Of a DNA stretch of 64,000 nt, positions 17,668-25,656 are shown in pieces. The stretch is from CAWELS01 sp964468205 (GTDB lineage Bacteria; Acidobacteriota; Terriglobia; Bryobacterales; Bryobacteraceae): NCBI GenBank assembly GCA_964468205.1, contig CAYXVG010000028.1, positions 1 to 64,000 on the forward strand, written 5' to 3'. Position numbers and translations under genes: made by a program. The notes beneath the pieces are model-generated. The model saw nothing but the letters and a program-made list of their open reading frames with translations. It was not told where the DNA came from and ran no database searches. Within the stretch, counting starts at the first letter, position 1; each line of letters opens with the position of its first letter.

Positions 17668-19341
17668 ATGCTGACAAGACGCGGATTCTTAGGGGTAGCG
17701 GGAGCGCTGCCATCGGCCTTGCAGGGAGCGGCCGCACCTTCGCGGGTAGTCGCGAATGTGGCAACGGAGTGGGCGCTGCGTTCAGCCAGACGGTACGGCG
17801 ATCCGTTTAGGGAGATTGATATGGATGTACTGGTGCATGGTCCCGGCGGTCGCGAGTGGCGCGTTCCAGCGTTCTGGGCGGGGGACTCAGTCTGGCGGGT
17901 CCGGTTCGCCGCGCCGCAGGCGGGCTCCTACACTTGGCGCACGGAGTGTTCCGATGAGGCGAACGCGGATCTTCACGGCACGTCCGGCTCCTTCGAGGCG
18001 GGTGAATACGAGGGCGGCAATGAACTATTGCGCCGCGGTCCCATCCGGCTATCGGCAGACGGCCGCCATTTCCAGCACGCGGACGGAACGCCGTTCTTTC
18101 TGCTCGGCGACGACTGGTGGCACGGGCTGACCAACCGCCTGCGATGGCCGGACGAGTTCCGCGCACTCACCCAGGACCGTATTGACAAGGGATTCTCCGT
18201 CATCAAGATCACCGCCGGTCTCAACTGCGACGTCTCCGAATTCGACCCGCGGAACCACAACGAGGCCGGCCACTGCTGGCAGCCGCGATACGCGAGTATC
18301 CGTCCGGAGTTCTTCGATCTAGCCGACCTTCGCATCGCCTATCTCCTTGAGCGCGGCATCGTGCCGTGCATCGTAGGCGCGTGGGGCTACTACATCACGG
18401 GCATGGGTGTCGAGAAGATGAAGAAGCACTGGCGCTACCTGGTGGCGCGCTGGGGCGCCTGGCCGGTGATTTGGCAGCTCACGATGGAAAGCGACATGGC
18501 TTACTACCTCTCCAGCGACCGGCAGAATGATGTGGTGTGGCAGCGCGAGGCCTGGGCCGAAGTGGGCCGGTATCTGCGCGAGATGGATCCTTACCATCGC
18601 CTCATCACGATGCAGCCATCCGGCACGACCGGAATCGCGCGGAAAGGAGTCACGGCCCCGGGCTTTCTCGACTTCGACTCTATGCAGTGCGGCCACGGAG
18701 ACCGCAGTTCGGCGATCCGCGCCGTGCGTATGCTCCGCGAGAACCGTTCCCTTGAGCCAAAGATGCCGATGCTCCCTGGCGAGGTGTGCTTCGAGGGCAT
18801 CGGCTGGCAGAACTGGCAGAACATCCAACGGCTCGTCTTCTGGGGCAGCATGCTGAACGGCGCGGCGGGCTTCTGCTACGGCGCGAATGGTATCTGGCAG
18901 TTTAACCGGCGCGACGAGGATTTTGGGGCGTCGCCGCACGGGCGCACGTGGGGTGGCGATCCGTGGGACGTGGCCGCGCAGTACACGGGCAGCACACACA
19001 TCGGGATGAACAAGAAGTTCCTTACCCGATTTCCTTACTGGAGGATGGAGCCACACCCGGAGTGGGTCCGCGGCCCGAATCATTCGCCGGAAGATGACGA
19101 GCCTCCGTGGGCGGCCGGCGTCCCGGGCGAGTTCCGCATCGCCTATATGCCGAACGTCTGGCACAGTGGGCGGATGGTGCGCGACCTCGAACACGGCGTC
19201 CGGTACAGAGCGCTCTGGTGGGACCCTGTACTGGGCAAGGAGTATCCGATTGGCGCCGCGGAAGCCAATGCCAAGGGCGAATGGGCAATGCCAGATAACC
19301 CTGGCATATATGATTGCGTGTTGGCACTGCAGCGGACGTAG
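17668..19341 (+). CDS. Tat-exported DUF5060/DUF4038 glycoside hydrolase-like protein
   Basis: 557 residues from MLTRRGFLGVAG, a twin-arginine leader. The open frame extends far upstream antisense to the sulfatase; that part is rejected because the leader and the divergent promoter gap fix the start. Residues about 28-110 match DUF5060 (VLVHGPGGREWRVPAFWAG). DUF4038, the apiosidase-like TIM barrel, then begins near HFQHADGTPFFLLGDDWWHG and runs through IWQLTMESDM and MLPGEVCFEGIGW, where E residues are candidate catalytic acids. It ends with a short beta domain of C-terminal cap type. Likely acts on a pectin- or rhamnogalacturonan-like side chain, by family analogy only. The sulfatase at 19362 starts 20 bp after its stop. 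Confidence 0.82.
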   Translation: MLTRRGFLGVAGALPSALQGAAAPSRVVANVATEWALRSARRYGDPFREIDMDVLVHGPGGREWRVPAFWAGDSVWRVRFAAPQAGSYTWRTECSDEANADLHGTSGSFEAGEYEGGNELLRRGPIRLSADGRHFQHADGTPFFLLGDDWWHGLTNRLRWPDEFRALTQDRIDKGFSVIKITAGLNCDVSEFDPRNHNEAGHCWQPRYASIRPEFFDLADLRIAYLLERGIVPCIVGAWGYYITGMGVEKMKKHWRYLVARWGAWPVIWQLTMESDMAYYLSSDRQNDVVWQREAWAEVGRYLREMDPYHRLITMQPSGTTGIARKGVTAPGFLDFDSMQCGHGDRSSAIRAVRMLRENRSLEPKMPMLPGEVCFEGIGWQNWQNIQRLVFWGSMLNGAAGFCYGANGIWQFNRRDEDFGASPHGRTWGGDPWDVAAQYTGSTHIGMNKKFLTRFPYWRMEPHPEWVRGPNHSPEDDEPPWAAGVPGEFRIAYMPNVWHSGRMVRDLEHGVRYRALWWDPVLGKEYPIGAAEANAKGEWAMPDNPGIYDCVLALQRT

Positions 19342-19361
19342 AGTAGATGGAGGCCAGTTCA

Positions 19362-21248
19362 ATGAACATTTCGCGGAGAGCAATTCTTGGAGCCCCTGCA
19401 CTCCTGCTCGGCGCCGCGCAAGCGAAGCGGCCCAATATTCTGTGGATCGTCGCCGAAGATATGAGCGCCACTCTCGGCTGTTACGGCGATCCGGTTGCTC
19501 GCACACCCCACCTGGACCGGTTCGCGAAGGAGAGCGTTCGCTTCACCCATGCCTTCGCGAGCGCTCCGGTCTGCTCGGCCGCCCGCTCGTGTCTCATCAC
19601 CGGGAACTATCCCACGCGCACGGGCATGCTCCATCACCGTTCGAGAGTCACGCTGCCGGAGGAGGTCCGCGGGTTTCCGGCCTACCTTCGGGAAGCCGGC
19701 TACTACACCACAAACAACGCCAAAACCGACTATAACCTCGCGGACGAACGTTCGTTTGTCCGCGACTGCTGGGACGAGAGTTCCGGCCGCTCGCACTGGC
19801 GCAATCGTCCGGCCGGCGTGCCCTTCTTCGCCGTATTCAATTCGGCGCTCACGCATCAGTCGCGCATCAGCCAGTGGCCCTGGGAGCAATTCGAGAACGA
19901 GGTGGCGAAGCACCTGAAACCGGAAGAGCGAACGGACCCGGCCGCCGTAAAGGTCCCGCCATACTTCCCGGACACGCCCGTGGTGCGCAAAACCCTCGCC
20001 CGCGAGTACGACTGCGGGCAGGTGATGGACCGCCTGCACGCCGCGCATTACCTGCGCCAACTCGAGGAGGACGGGCTCGCCGAGGATACGATCGTTTTCT
20101 TCTACTCCGACCACGGCTCAGGCCTGCCGCGGGGCAAGCGCACGCTCTACGACTCGGGGATGCACGTGCCGCTTCTCGTACGCTTCCCCGAAAAGTACCA
20201 GCATCTGGCTCCCTCCGGACCCGGAACCACCTGCGACACCCTGGTCAGTTTCATCGACTTCCCGCGGACCGTGCTGAACCTTGCCGGAGTGAGGCCCGGC
20301 CACGAGATGGAGGCCAAGGTTTTCGCCGGCCCGGACCGCACAACCCGCAGGTACATCGGCGGCGCGCGCGACCGCATTGATGAAGCGTTCGACCTTTCGC
20401 GCTGCCTCCGCGACCAACGCTGGCTGTACGTCCGCAACTTTCACCCGCACCTCGGCTGGCATCAGCCGGAGAACTACTCGCGCGACGAGGAGCTGCGCCT
20501 GGAGATTTCCCGTCTCGCGGAGGCCGGCAAGTTGAACGCGGCGCAGATGGCTTACGCCGGCGGAGATCGTCCGGTGGAGGAACTGTACGACACCTTGGCG
20601 GACCCGCACCAGATCCGCAATCTCGCCGGCGATCCCCAGCACGCCGCGACGCTCGAGACGATGCGCGACGATCTCTGGGCCCGCTGGATGCGCGGGCACG
20701 AGGACATCGGCGTCTTCGCCGAAGGCCAGTTGATCGAGGAGACTGGAAACCGCCCGCGCAGTACCGGCTTCAACCGGAAGCGGCAAGCGGCCTGCTTTAC
20801 GGCGGTGGATCGCATCGGCCGCCCCGGGGCGCTCGCGGACGCCGCAAAGGCTCTGAAGGATGCGGATCCACACGTCAGGATATGGTCCGCGATGGCCCTG
20901 CACGCCGCCGGACCCGCGGCCGCGAGGTACCGCGAAGCGCTCACGGCAGCGCTCGACGATGCGGCTCCGGAAGCGCGTATCGAAGCCGCCGTGGCGCTCG
21001 TGAAGATTGACGGGGAACTCGCCGGCAAACCGCTCGCCGCGCTCATCGAGGCGCTTGGCAGCGGTAATCCAATAGTGATTGCGCGAGCATCCCGCACGCT
21101 GGAGTTGTTGGGCGAGAAGTCGCGGCTCGCGCTGGCGGCTCTCCAGCGGACCCTGGCTACCGTCGAAGAGACGCGCAAGGACAACATGGGCTACGACTAC
21201 GCCGTGCGGGCCACGCTGCGATCCGCGGTGGCCAACCTCACCGGCTGA
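19362..21248 (+). CDS. Sulfatase with CSAAR motif and C-terminal HEAT-like repeats
   Basis: 628 residues from MNISRRAILGAPALLLG (Tat-like leader), preceded by a GGAGG site 8 bp away that selects this ATG over 19347. Core motifs: NILWIVAEDMS, the formylglycine site C-S-A-A-R (Ala rather than the usual Pro), IVFFYSDHGSGLPRGKRTLYDSGMHVPL. After the sulfatase domain ends near residue 480, about 140 residues form HEAT/PBS-like helical repeats (ALADAAKALKDADPHVRIWSAMALHAAG, then two similar units). The extension may mediate protein contacts or substrate positioning. It follows the DUF4038 gene by 20 bp and is probably co-transcribed. Confidence 0.88.
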   Translation: MNISRRAILGAPALLLGAAQAKRPNILWIVAEDMSATLGCYGDPVARTPHLDRFAKESVRFTHAFASAPVCSAARSCLITGNYPTRTGMLHHRSRVTLPEEVRGFPAYLREAGYYTTNNAKTDYNLADERSFVRDCWDESSGRSHWRNRPAGVPFFAVFNSALTHQSRISQWPWEQFENEVAKHLKPEERTDPAAVKVPPYFPDTPVVRKTLAREYDCGQVMDRLHAAHYLRQLEEDGLAEDTIVFFYSDHGSGLPRGKRTLYDSGMHVPLLVRFPEKYQHLAPSGPGTTCDTLVSFIDFPRTVLNLAGVRPGHEMEAKVFAGPDRTTRRYIGGARDRIDEAFDLSRCLRDQRWLYVRNFHPHLGWHQPENYSRDEELRLEISRLAEAGKLNAAQMAYAGGDRPVEELYDTLADPHQIRNLAGDPQHAATLETMRDDLWARWMRGHEDIGVFAEGQLIEETGNRPRSTGFNRKRQAACFTAVDRIGRPGALADAAKALKDADPHVRIWSAMALHAAGPAAARYREALTAALDDAAPEARIEAAVALVKIDGELAGKPLAALIEALGSGNPIVIARASRTLELLGEKSRLALAALQRTLATVEETRKDNMGYDYAVRATLRSAVANLTG

Positions 21249-21297
21249 CGGCACAAGCAAAAGCCGCCCGCGCTGTCCTACCCTGAATAGTTACGCG

Positions 21298-22968
21298 ATG
21301 AAGAAGACTGGTGCGGAAATCTTCTGCGAAGTGCTCGCCCACAGCGGCGTGAAATACCTGTTCGGCAACCCCGGATCGACGGAACTGCCGCTCATGGACG
21401 CCCTCGCCGCGGGCGCACCGCTCGACTACCGGCTGGCGCTGCACGAGATTCCAGCGATGGCCATGGCCGACGGCTACGCGCAGGCCACCCGCGGTCCGGC
21501 CGCGGTCAATGTCCACGTGGCCTGTGGAGTGGGTAATGCAATGGGCATGTTATATAACTCCTGGTGCTCCGGCACGCCGCTGATTCTGACGGCCGGGCAG
21601 CAGGACCGCCGTCTGCTCTTCGAGGAGCCGGTGCTGGCGGGCGACCTGGTAGGCGTGACGCGGCCGTGGACCAAGTGGTCCGCCGAGGTCAACCGGGTGG
21701 AAGATGTTGCCCCCGCGACCCGCCGGGCGCTCCAGGAGGCCATGACGCCGCCTACCGGGCCGGTCTTCCTATCACTGCCGGTCGACTTGCAGAGCGAGCG
21801 GATGGAACGGCCGGACACGCATCCGGCCATGCCGCCGCTAAAAGGAAGCCGGCCGGACAAGGGGGCGCTGCAACGCGCGGCGAGGTTGTTACTAGCGGCG
21901 AAGTCCCCGGTGGTATTAGCCGGCGCCCGTGTCGTCGAGTGTTCGGCTTGCGGCGAGCTCGAGGAACTCGCGCGGAAGCTTGGGGCGCCCATCTGTTCGG
22001 ACACCCATGCCTCGGCCGGGAGGCTCCCGGTCCGGCCCGATTGCGAGATGTACGCCGGTGCGCTGCCGCTATGGTCGCCCGAGATGCGCCGGGCGCTCGA
22101 GGGGCATGACGTGCTGGTAATCGCCGGCATGGCTTTTCCGCGGCAGTACGTCCTCCAGGAGCCCGCCAACCCATTGCCGCCCGGCGCGCGGGTGATTCAG
22201 ATTGACTCCAACCCGTCGGAGATCGGAAAGAATCTTCCGGTGGATGCAGGCCTCGTGGGCGACATCCGCGCGACCCTCACAGAGTTGACCCGCCTCGTCG
22301 CCGCCGAGACCGTATGGGAACAGGCGCGCAGCGCGGTGGAACGGTGCGACCGCATGCGCACGGCGTCGGGTGAACGGCGCGCCGCACTGCGCGCGGAACT
22401 CGAAAGCGAGTCCGGCCGGGAGCCGATGACAGCGCGAGGCCTGATCGGCGCGCTTGCCCGCGCGCTGCCCGCCGACGCGGTCTTCGTCGAGGAGGCGCCC
22501 ACCACCAACAGCAACCTGCTGGCGCAACTCGGCCGCCCCCAAGATCCCGCGGCCCACTTCGCCCAGCGCGGTTGGGCGCTCGGCTGGGGCCTCGGCTGCG
22601 CCGTGGGAGTGAAGATCGCGTGGCCGGATCGTCCCGTACTCGCGCTGCTCGGCGACGGCGCCGCTATCTACGGGATCCAAGGACTATGGACCGCGGCGCA
22701 CTATGAGCTGCCCGTGGTGTTTCTAGTGGCGAACAACGCCCAGTACAAGATCCTCAAGGATGTCGGCGCGGTGATGGGCCTGCCGCAATCCCAGGCCGGC
22801 AAGCATGTGGGCCTCGATATCACGGCCCCCCGGATTGATTTCGTCAAATTGGCCGAATCGTTCGGCGTTCACGCGCTCCGCGTTGAATCTCCCGGCGAAG
22901 TCAGCGACGCTGTCTCTTCCGGCCTGAAAGACTCCGCTCCCCTGCTGCTTGAAGCGGTAATCGCGTAG
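21298..22968 (+). CDS. ThDP-dependent decarboxylase/lyase, benzoylformate decarboxylase-like
   Basis: 556 residues from MKKTGAEIFCEVLAHSG; an upstream in-frame extension overlapping the sulfatase is rejected. Three domains of the acetolactate synthase/benzoylformate decarboxylase superfamily are visible: the pyrimidine-binding domain with LFGNPGSTELP and catalytic-Glu motif LHEIPAMAMADGYA, a central NAD/Rossmann-like domain (PVVLAGARV), and the pyrophosphate domain with LLGDGAAIYGIQGLWTAA ending in the NN of VANN. It probably decarboxylates an alpha-keto acid, possibly an aromatic one; the substrate is not readable. Cytoplasmic, in contrast to its exported neighbours. Convergent with the DUF72 gene, 38 bp apart. 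Confidence 0.85.
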   Translation: MKKTGAEIFCEVLAHSGVKYLFGNPGSTELPLMDALAAGAPLDYRLALHEIPAMAMADGYAQATRGPAAVNVHVACGVGNAMGMLYNSWCSGTPLILTAGQQDRRLLFEEPVLAGDLVGVTRPWTKWSAEVNRVEDVAPATRRALQEAMTPPTGPVFLSLPVDLQSERMERPDTHPAMPPLKGSRPDKGALQRAARLLLAAKSPVVLAGARVVECSACGELEELARKLGAPICSDTHASAGRLPVRPDCEMYAGALPLWSPEMRRALEGHDVLVIAGMAFPRQYVLQEPANPLPPGARVIQIDSNPSEIGKNLPVDAGLVGDIRATLTELTRLVAAETVWEQARSAVERCDRMRTASGERRAALRAELESESGREPMTARGLIGALARALPADAVFVEEAPTTNSNLLAQLGRPQDPAAHFAQRGWALGWGLGCAVGVKIAWPDRPVLALLGDGAAIYGIQGLWTAAHYELPVVFLVANNAQYKILKDVGAVMGLPQSQAGKHVGLDITAPRIDFVKLAESFGVHALRVESPGEVSDAVSSGLKDSAPLLLEAVIA

Positions 22969-23006
22969 CGGATTTCATCCGAGCGAATCAGTGCGTAACC
23001 GCGACT

Positions 23007-23966
23007 CTACAGAGCTTCCACCACCGCTTCGATTGTCGCCGGAGCGTTCCCCTCGAGCCGGTTGTTCACGAAAATCATCGCGGTACGGCCGTCGTTTCGC
23101 GACTCGCGCACAAGCTGGCGGAGGGCGTCGCGGGCCCTTGGATTCGGTTCTTGGATGCGGTCGTAAGGCTGGAAGAGCTTCACCGCGTTCTCATAGCCGC
23201 GGCCGTGCTTGAGCAGCGCGCGAACCATCGTGAAGTCCGCCGTGAAGGCTCCCGGGGTGGCGATCTGCGCACTAAGTTCCGGCATCCGCGCCCAGGCGTT
23301 GAAGACGTGCGCCACTTTGTGGGCGCGCAGGCAGTCGAGGTACTCGGGCGCGAGAAACTCCGGGTTGCGGATCTCGACCGCATAGCGGTACGGGGTGGGC
23401 AGCGCGCCGAGGAATGTGTCGAGATCCCGCGCAAACGTAACGGCGCTCTCGTAGGTCTTCTTGGAGAATGCCCCAAACTCGAGGATCAGCGCGGCCACCT
23501 GATCGCGGTAGGGCCAGAGCGGCCGCAGGAAGGCCTCCTTCAGCAACTCCGGGTTCAGGAAGTTCTCATTCGGCTTGCCGGCGCGCTCACCGTAGCGTGC
23601 GTGCGTGGGCCAAGCGGCCACGGTAATATCCTCCGGAACTTTGAACGCGTACAGCAAGTCTCCGGGCGCGGAGCCGAAGAGCCGCGACCAGTACTGGTCC
23701 GAAGGAAACTGATAGAAGGTGAAGTCGCCGCACACGATCGGAAAGGTCTCGGCGTACTCGGCCAGGCACGATTCCTGAAATTTCTTCTTCGAGAAGCGCC
23801 CGCGTGACTGGTATCGCTCGGGAGTATAAATCTGCCCGAGCCACCCCTCGTACTTCCAGGAGCTGGTCCCAAAGTAGATCCGCTCGCCGGCAAGATTGCG
23901 CAGCTTCGCCCTCAGCGGCCGTTCGGATCGCGGCGGTTCGTCGTCAAATAGCGAGAGGTTCGACAT
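23007..23966 (-). CDS. DUF72 (YecE-like) protein
   Basis: 319 residues. The N-terminus of the DUF72 TIM-barrel-like fold is clear: IYFGTSSWKYEGWLGQIYTPERY, followed by EYAETFPIVCGDFTFYQFPSDQYWSRL (the family's E-x-N-x-T/F-Y pattern is slightly diverged) and YAVEIRNPEFL. The C-terminal FVNNRLEGNAPATIE matches the family's NN-x-x-G/N-A-x-x-N ending. DUF72 proteins are widespread and their biochemical role is unsettled. Divergent from the LexA-like gene with a 39-bp gap. Confidence 0.88.
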   Translation of the reverse strand: MSNLSLFDDEPPRSERPLRAKLRNLAGERIYFGTSSWKYEGWLGQIYTPERYQSRGRFSKKKFQESCLAEYAETFPIVCGDFTFYQFPSDQYWSRLFGSAPGDLLYAFKVPEDITVAAWPTHARYGERAGKPNENFLNPELLKEAFLRPLWPYRDQVAALILEFGAFSKKTYESAVTFARDLDTFLGALPTPYRYAVEIRNPEFLAPEYLDCLRAHKVAHVFNAWARMPELSAQIATPGAFTADFTMVRALLKHGRGYENAVKLFQPYDRIQEPNPRARDALRQLVRESRNDGRTAMIFVNNRLEGNAPATIEAVVEAL

Positions 23967-24005
23967 GGCCCGGCGATACTACAAACTCCTGGGCTTCGAA
24001 AGCCG

Positions 24006-24839
24006 ATGACCAAGCTGACTCCGCGCCAGAAGGCCATTTATGACTTTATCGTGGAATTCCGTGGGCGGCACGGCTGTTCGCCCTCCATTCCCGAGATCCA
24101 GAAGGCCTTCCTGATTCGCAGTGCGAACGGCGTGGCGGGGCGCCTGCTCTCGATCGAGGCCAAAGGCCTGATCCGGCGCTCGAAACGGGGTTCCCGGCAG
24201 ATCGACGTGATCGAGGAGAATCCGGAAGCCGCCGGTCCGTCGCGGCTGTTCAGCATTTCGCTGCCGTCGGCGCCGCCGGCCGGAGGGAAGCCGGCGCGCA
24301 CCCGGGCAACAGTGACGCTTGATGCCGCCGCGCCCGGTTTCACCCCGGCGCCCGGCTGTTATGCCGTACGCTACAGCGGCCCGCCCGTGCCGCAGGCGGG
24401 CATGTTGACTGGGAACCTGCTGGTCGTGGATCCGCGCACCGGACCCGGAAGCGAACAACTCGTGATCCTGCCGGAGAAATCCGAATTTCGAATAGAACTG
24501 GGTCAACATTCCGCTGGCCGCACTTCAGGTACCGTTCGTGCCGTGGTACGGAGCTATAGCTGCAGACCCCGCATCACGCTTGCCGTCGCGCTTCCAGGGC
24601 CTTTTGGTAGGCGGCGAAGAGTTGGGCGCGGGCGGCCTCGGGCAGCGGGCCGGGCTTCTCGATTTCCTTGCAGTCCCTGCAGAGATCGACGCTTTTCTTC
24701 AGGCTTTCGACAAACTTCACGCACGGGGGGCAGCCAGATATGTGGGCGTCAATTTCGGCACACACCTCGTCCGGGAGTTCGTGGTCGAGGTATTGAGAAA
24801 GAATTGCGAAGACTTCCTTGCACTCGGAGACTTTCATGA
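24006..24839 (+). CDS. LexA-like repressor with degenerate S24 domain and run-on tail
   Basis: Residues 1-70 are a LexA-type winged helix (LTPRQKAIYDFIVEFRGRHGCSPSIPEIQ, then LEAKGLIRR-like wing). The C-terminal domain aligns with the LexA S24 fold: YSGPPVPQAGMLTGNLLVVDP (123-143) and LPEKSEFRIEL (155-165). The catalytic Ser of GMSM is replaced by Pro, and the strand bearing the catalytic Lys is deleted, so self-cleavage should be impossible. The family's natural end lies near GTVRAVVRSY (175-184, about 24557). A TAG occurs one frame away at 24557-24559, but the actual frame runs on to 24839, fully antisense to the anti-sigma gene, giving an Arg-rich tail. That tail is probably an artefact of a lost stop or frameshift. 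Confidence 0.65.
   Translation: MTKLTPRQKAIYDFIVEFRGRHGCSPSIPEIQKAFLIRSANGVAGRLLSIEAKGLIRRSKRGSRQIDVIEENPEAAGPSRLFSISLPSAPPAGGKPARTRATVTLDAAAPGFTPAPGCYAVRYSGPPVPQAGMLTGNLLVVDPRTGPGSEQLVILPEKSEFRIELGQHSAGRTSGTVRAVVRSYSCRPRITLAVALPGPFGRRRRVGRGRPRAAGRASRFPCSPCRDRRFSSGFRQTSRTGGSQICGRQFRHTPRPGVRGRGIEKELRRLPCTRRLS
24574..24837 (-). CDS. Anti-sigma factor, zf-HC2/ZAS type
   Basis: 87 residues with the zinc-binding anti-sigma signature H32-x3-C36-x2-C39 and an upstream Cys6. It is a soluble ZAS domain without a transmembrane segment, so a cytoplasmic redox- or metal-responsive anti-sigma is likely. Its ATG overlaps the sigma-factor stop (ATGA), the usual arrangement for co-expressed sigma/anti-sigma pairs. 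The whole gene lies antisense to the run-on 3' end of the LexA-like frame. Confidence 0.85.
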   Translation of the reverse strand: MKVSECKEVFAILSQYLDHELPDEVCAEIDAHISGCPPCVKFVESLKKSVDLCRDCKEIEKPGPLPEAARAQLFAAYQKALEARRQA

Positions 24840-25436
24840 TTGTCCTCCGTTGTCCGCGCGCAATTGCAGGTCGAGAGACTTTCTGACAGCCAGACGAGCC
24901 CGGTGCAGGCGCGTCTTCACGGTATCCTCCGTTATCTCCAAAACCTCGGCGGTTTCCTGCGTGGAGAGTTCTTCCATGTCCCGCAGCAAGATCACCGAGC
25001 GATAGATCTCGGGCAGTTCTTCGATGGAGCGGCGCAGCATCTTGTGCAATTGCGCGTTGATCGCCTGATCGTCCGGCAGGTCCGACCAGTCGGCAATTTC
25101 CATCTTGCGCTGGCCCCCCTCCATATGGAATGCCGGCATCAACTCATCGAGCGAGAGCTCCTGCGTGGGGGCGAATGAACTCTTCCGGCGCTTCATGAAG
25201 CAGGCGTTGCGCGCGATCCGGAAGACCCAGGATTTCATCCGCTCGGGCTCGCGAAGCTGGTCGAGCTTTTCGAAAACCTTCAGCATCGTCTCCTGCGCGA
25301 CTTCCTCGGCGTCTTCGCGGTGGCCGCACATCATGTACGTGTATTGGAAGATCTTCGGCCGGTACGCCGCCACGAACTGGTCGAACGCTCCCGGATCTCC
25401 AGCCAGCAGACTTCTGGCCAGTGCCGTGTCTGTCAT
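24834..25436 (-). CDS. ECF-family RNA polymerase sigma factor
   Basis: 200 residues from MTDTALARSLLAGD; a GTG at 25451 would add five residues. Region 2 is clear (FDQFVAAYRPKIFQYTYMMCGHREDAEEVAQETMLKVFEKL, RMKSWVFRIARN), and region 4 shows LPEIYRSVILLRDMEELSTQETAEVL plus the recognition helix TVKTRLHRARLAVRK. The linker is longer than usual. It is encoded with its anti-sigma factor and divergent from the efflux operon, 220 bp away, making that operon a candidate target. No typical ECF -35 AAC motif was found with confidence. Confidence 0.9.
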   Translation of the reverse strand: MTDTALARSLLAGDPGAFDQFVAAYRPKIFQYTYMMCGHREDAEEVAQETMLKVFEKLDQLREPERMKSWVFRIARNACFMKRRKSSFAPTQELSLDELMPAFHMEGGQRKMEIADWSDLPDDQAINAQLHKMLRRSIEELPEIYRSVILLRDMEELSTQETAEVLEITEDTVKTRLHRARLAVRKSLDLQLRADNGGQS

Positions 25437-25530
25437 TACCCCGGTCGCCACTCATTCAATAGTAGCAATCCGGGACTTCCCTGCATTGCGGTCCGGTGTT
25501 CGTTTGTAGTACTCTCACACCGGATTTTGA

Positions 25531-25550
25531 GCTTGGCTATTGAGCCATGC
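25531..25550. promoter_or_regulatory. Inverted repeat between sigma and efflux operons
   Basis: Perfect arms TGGCT-N4-AGCCA at 25534-25547, with two further outer GC/GC pairs after one mismatch. It sits midway in the 220-bp divergent region and could be an operator or a small hairpin. Short arms make chance occurrence possible. Confidence 0.3.
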
Positions 25551-25656
25551 TCACCCCGGCAAGATGCGATCCGGAGGAAATGGTGACGCGAGGGGTGAGG
25601 TTGTCACCACCCTGCAAGGACTGCATCCTCGTACTAGAAATCGCGAGTGAATTGGC

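Noticed and set aside
18319..19506. 395-codon minus-strand frame opposite the DUF4038 gene
   Set aside because: No recognisable motif; it spans the gene junction and lies antisense to two well-supported genes.
20118..21260. 380-codon minus-strand frame opposite the sulfatase
   Set aside because: Antisense shadow with no motif; the sulfatase and HEAT-like repeats explain the plus strand.
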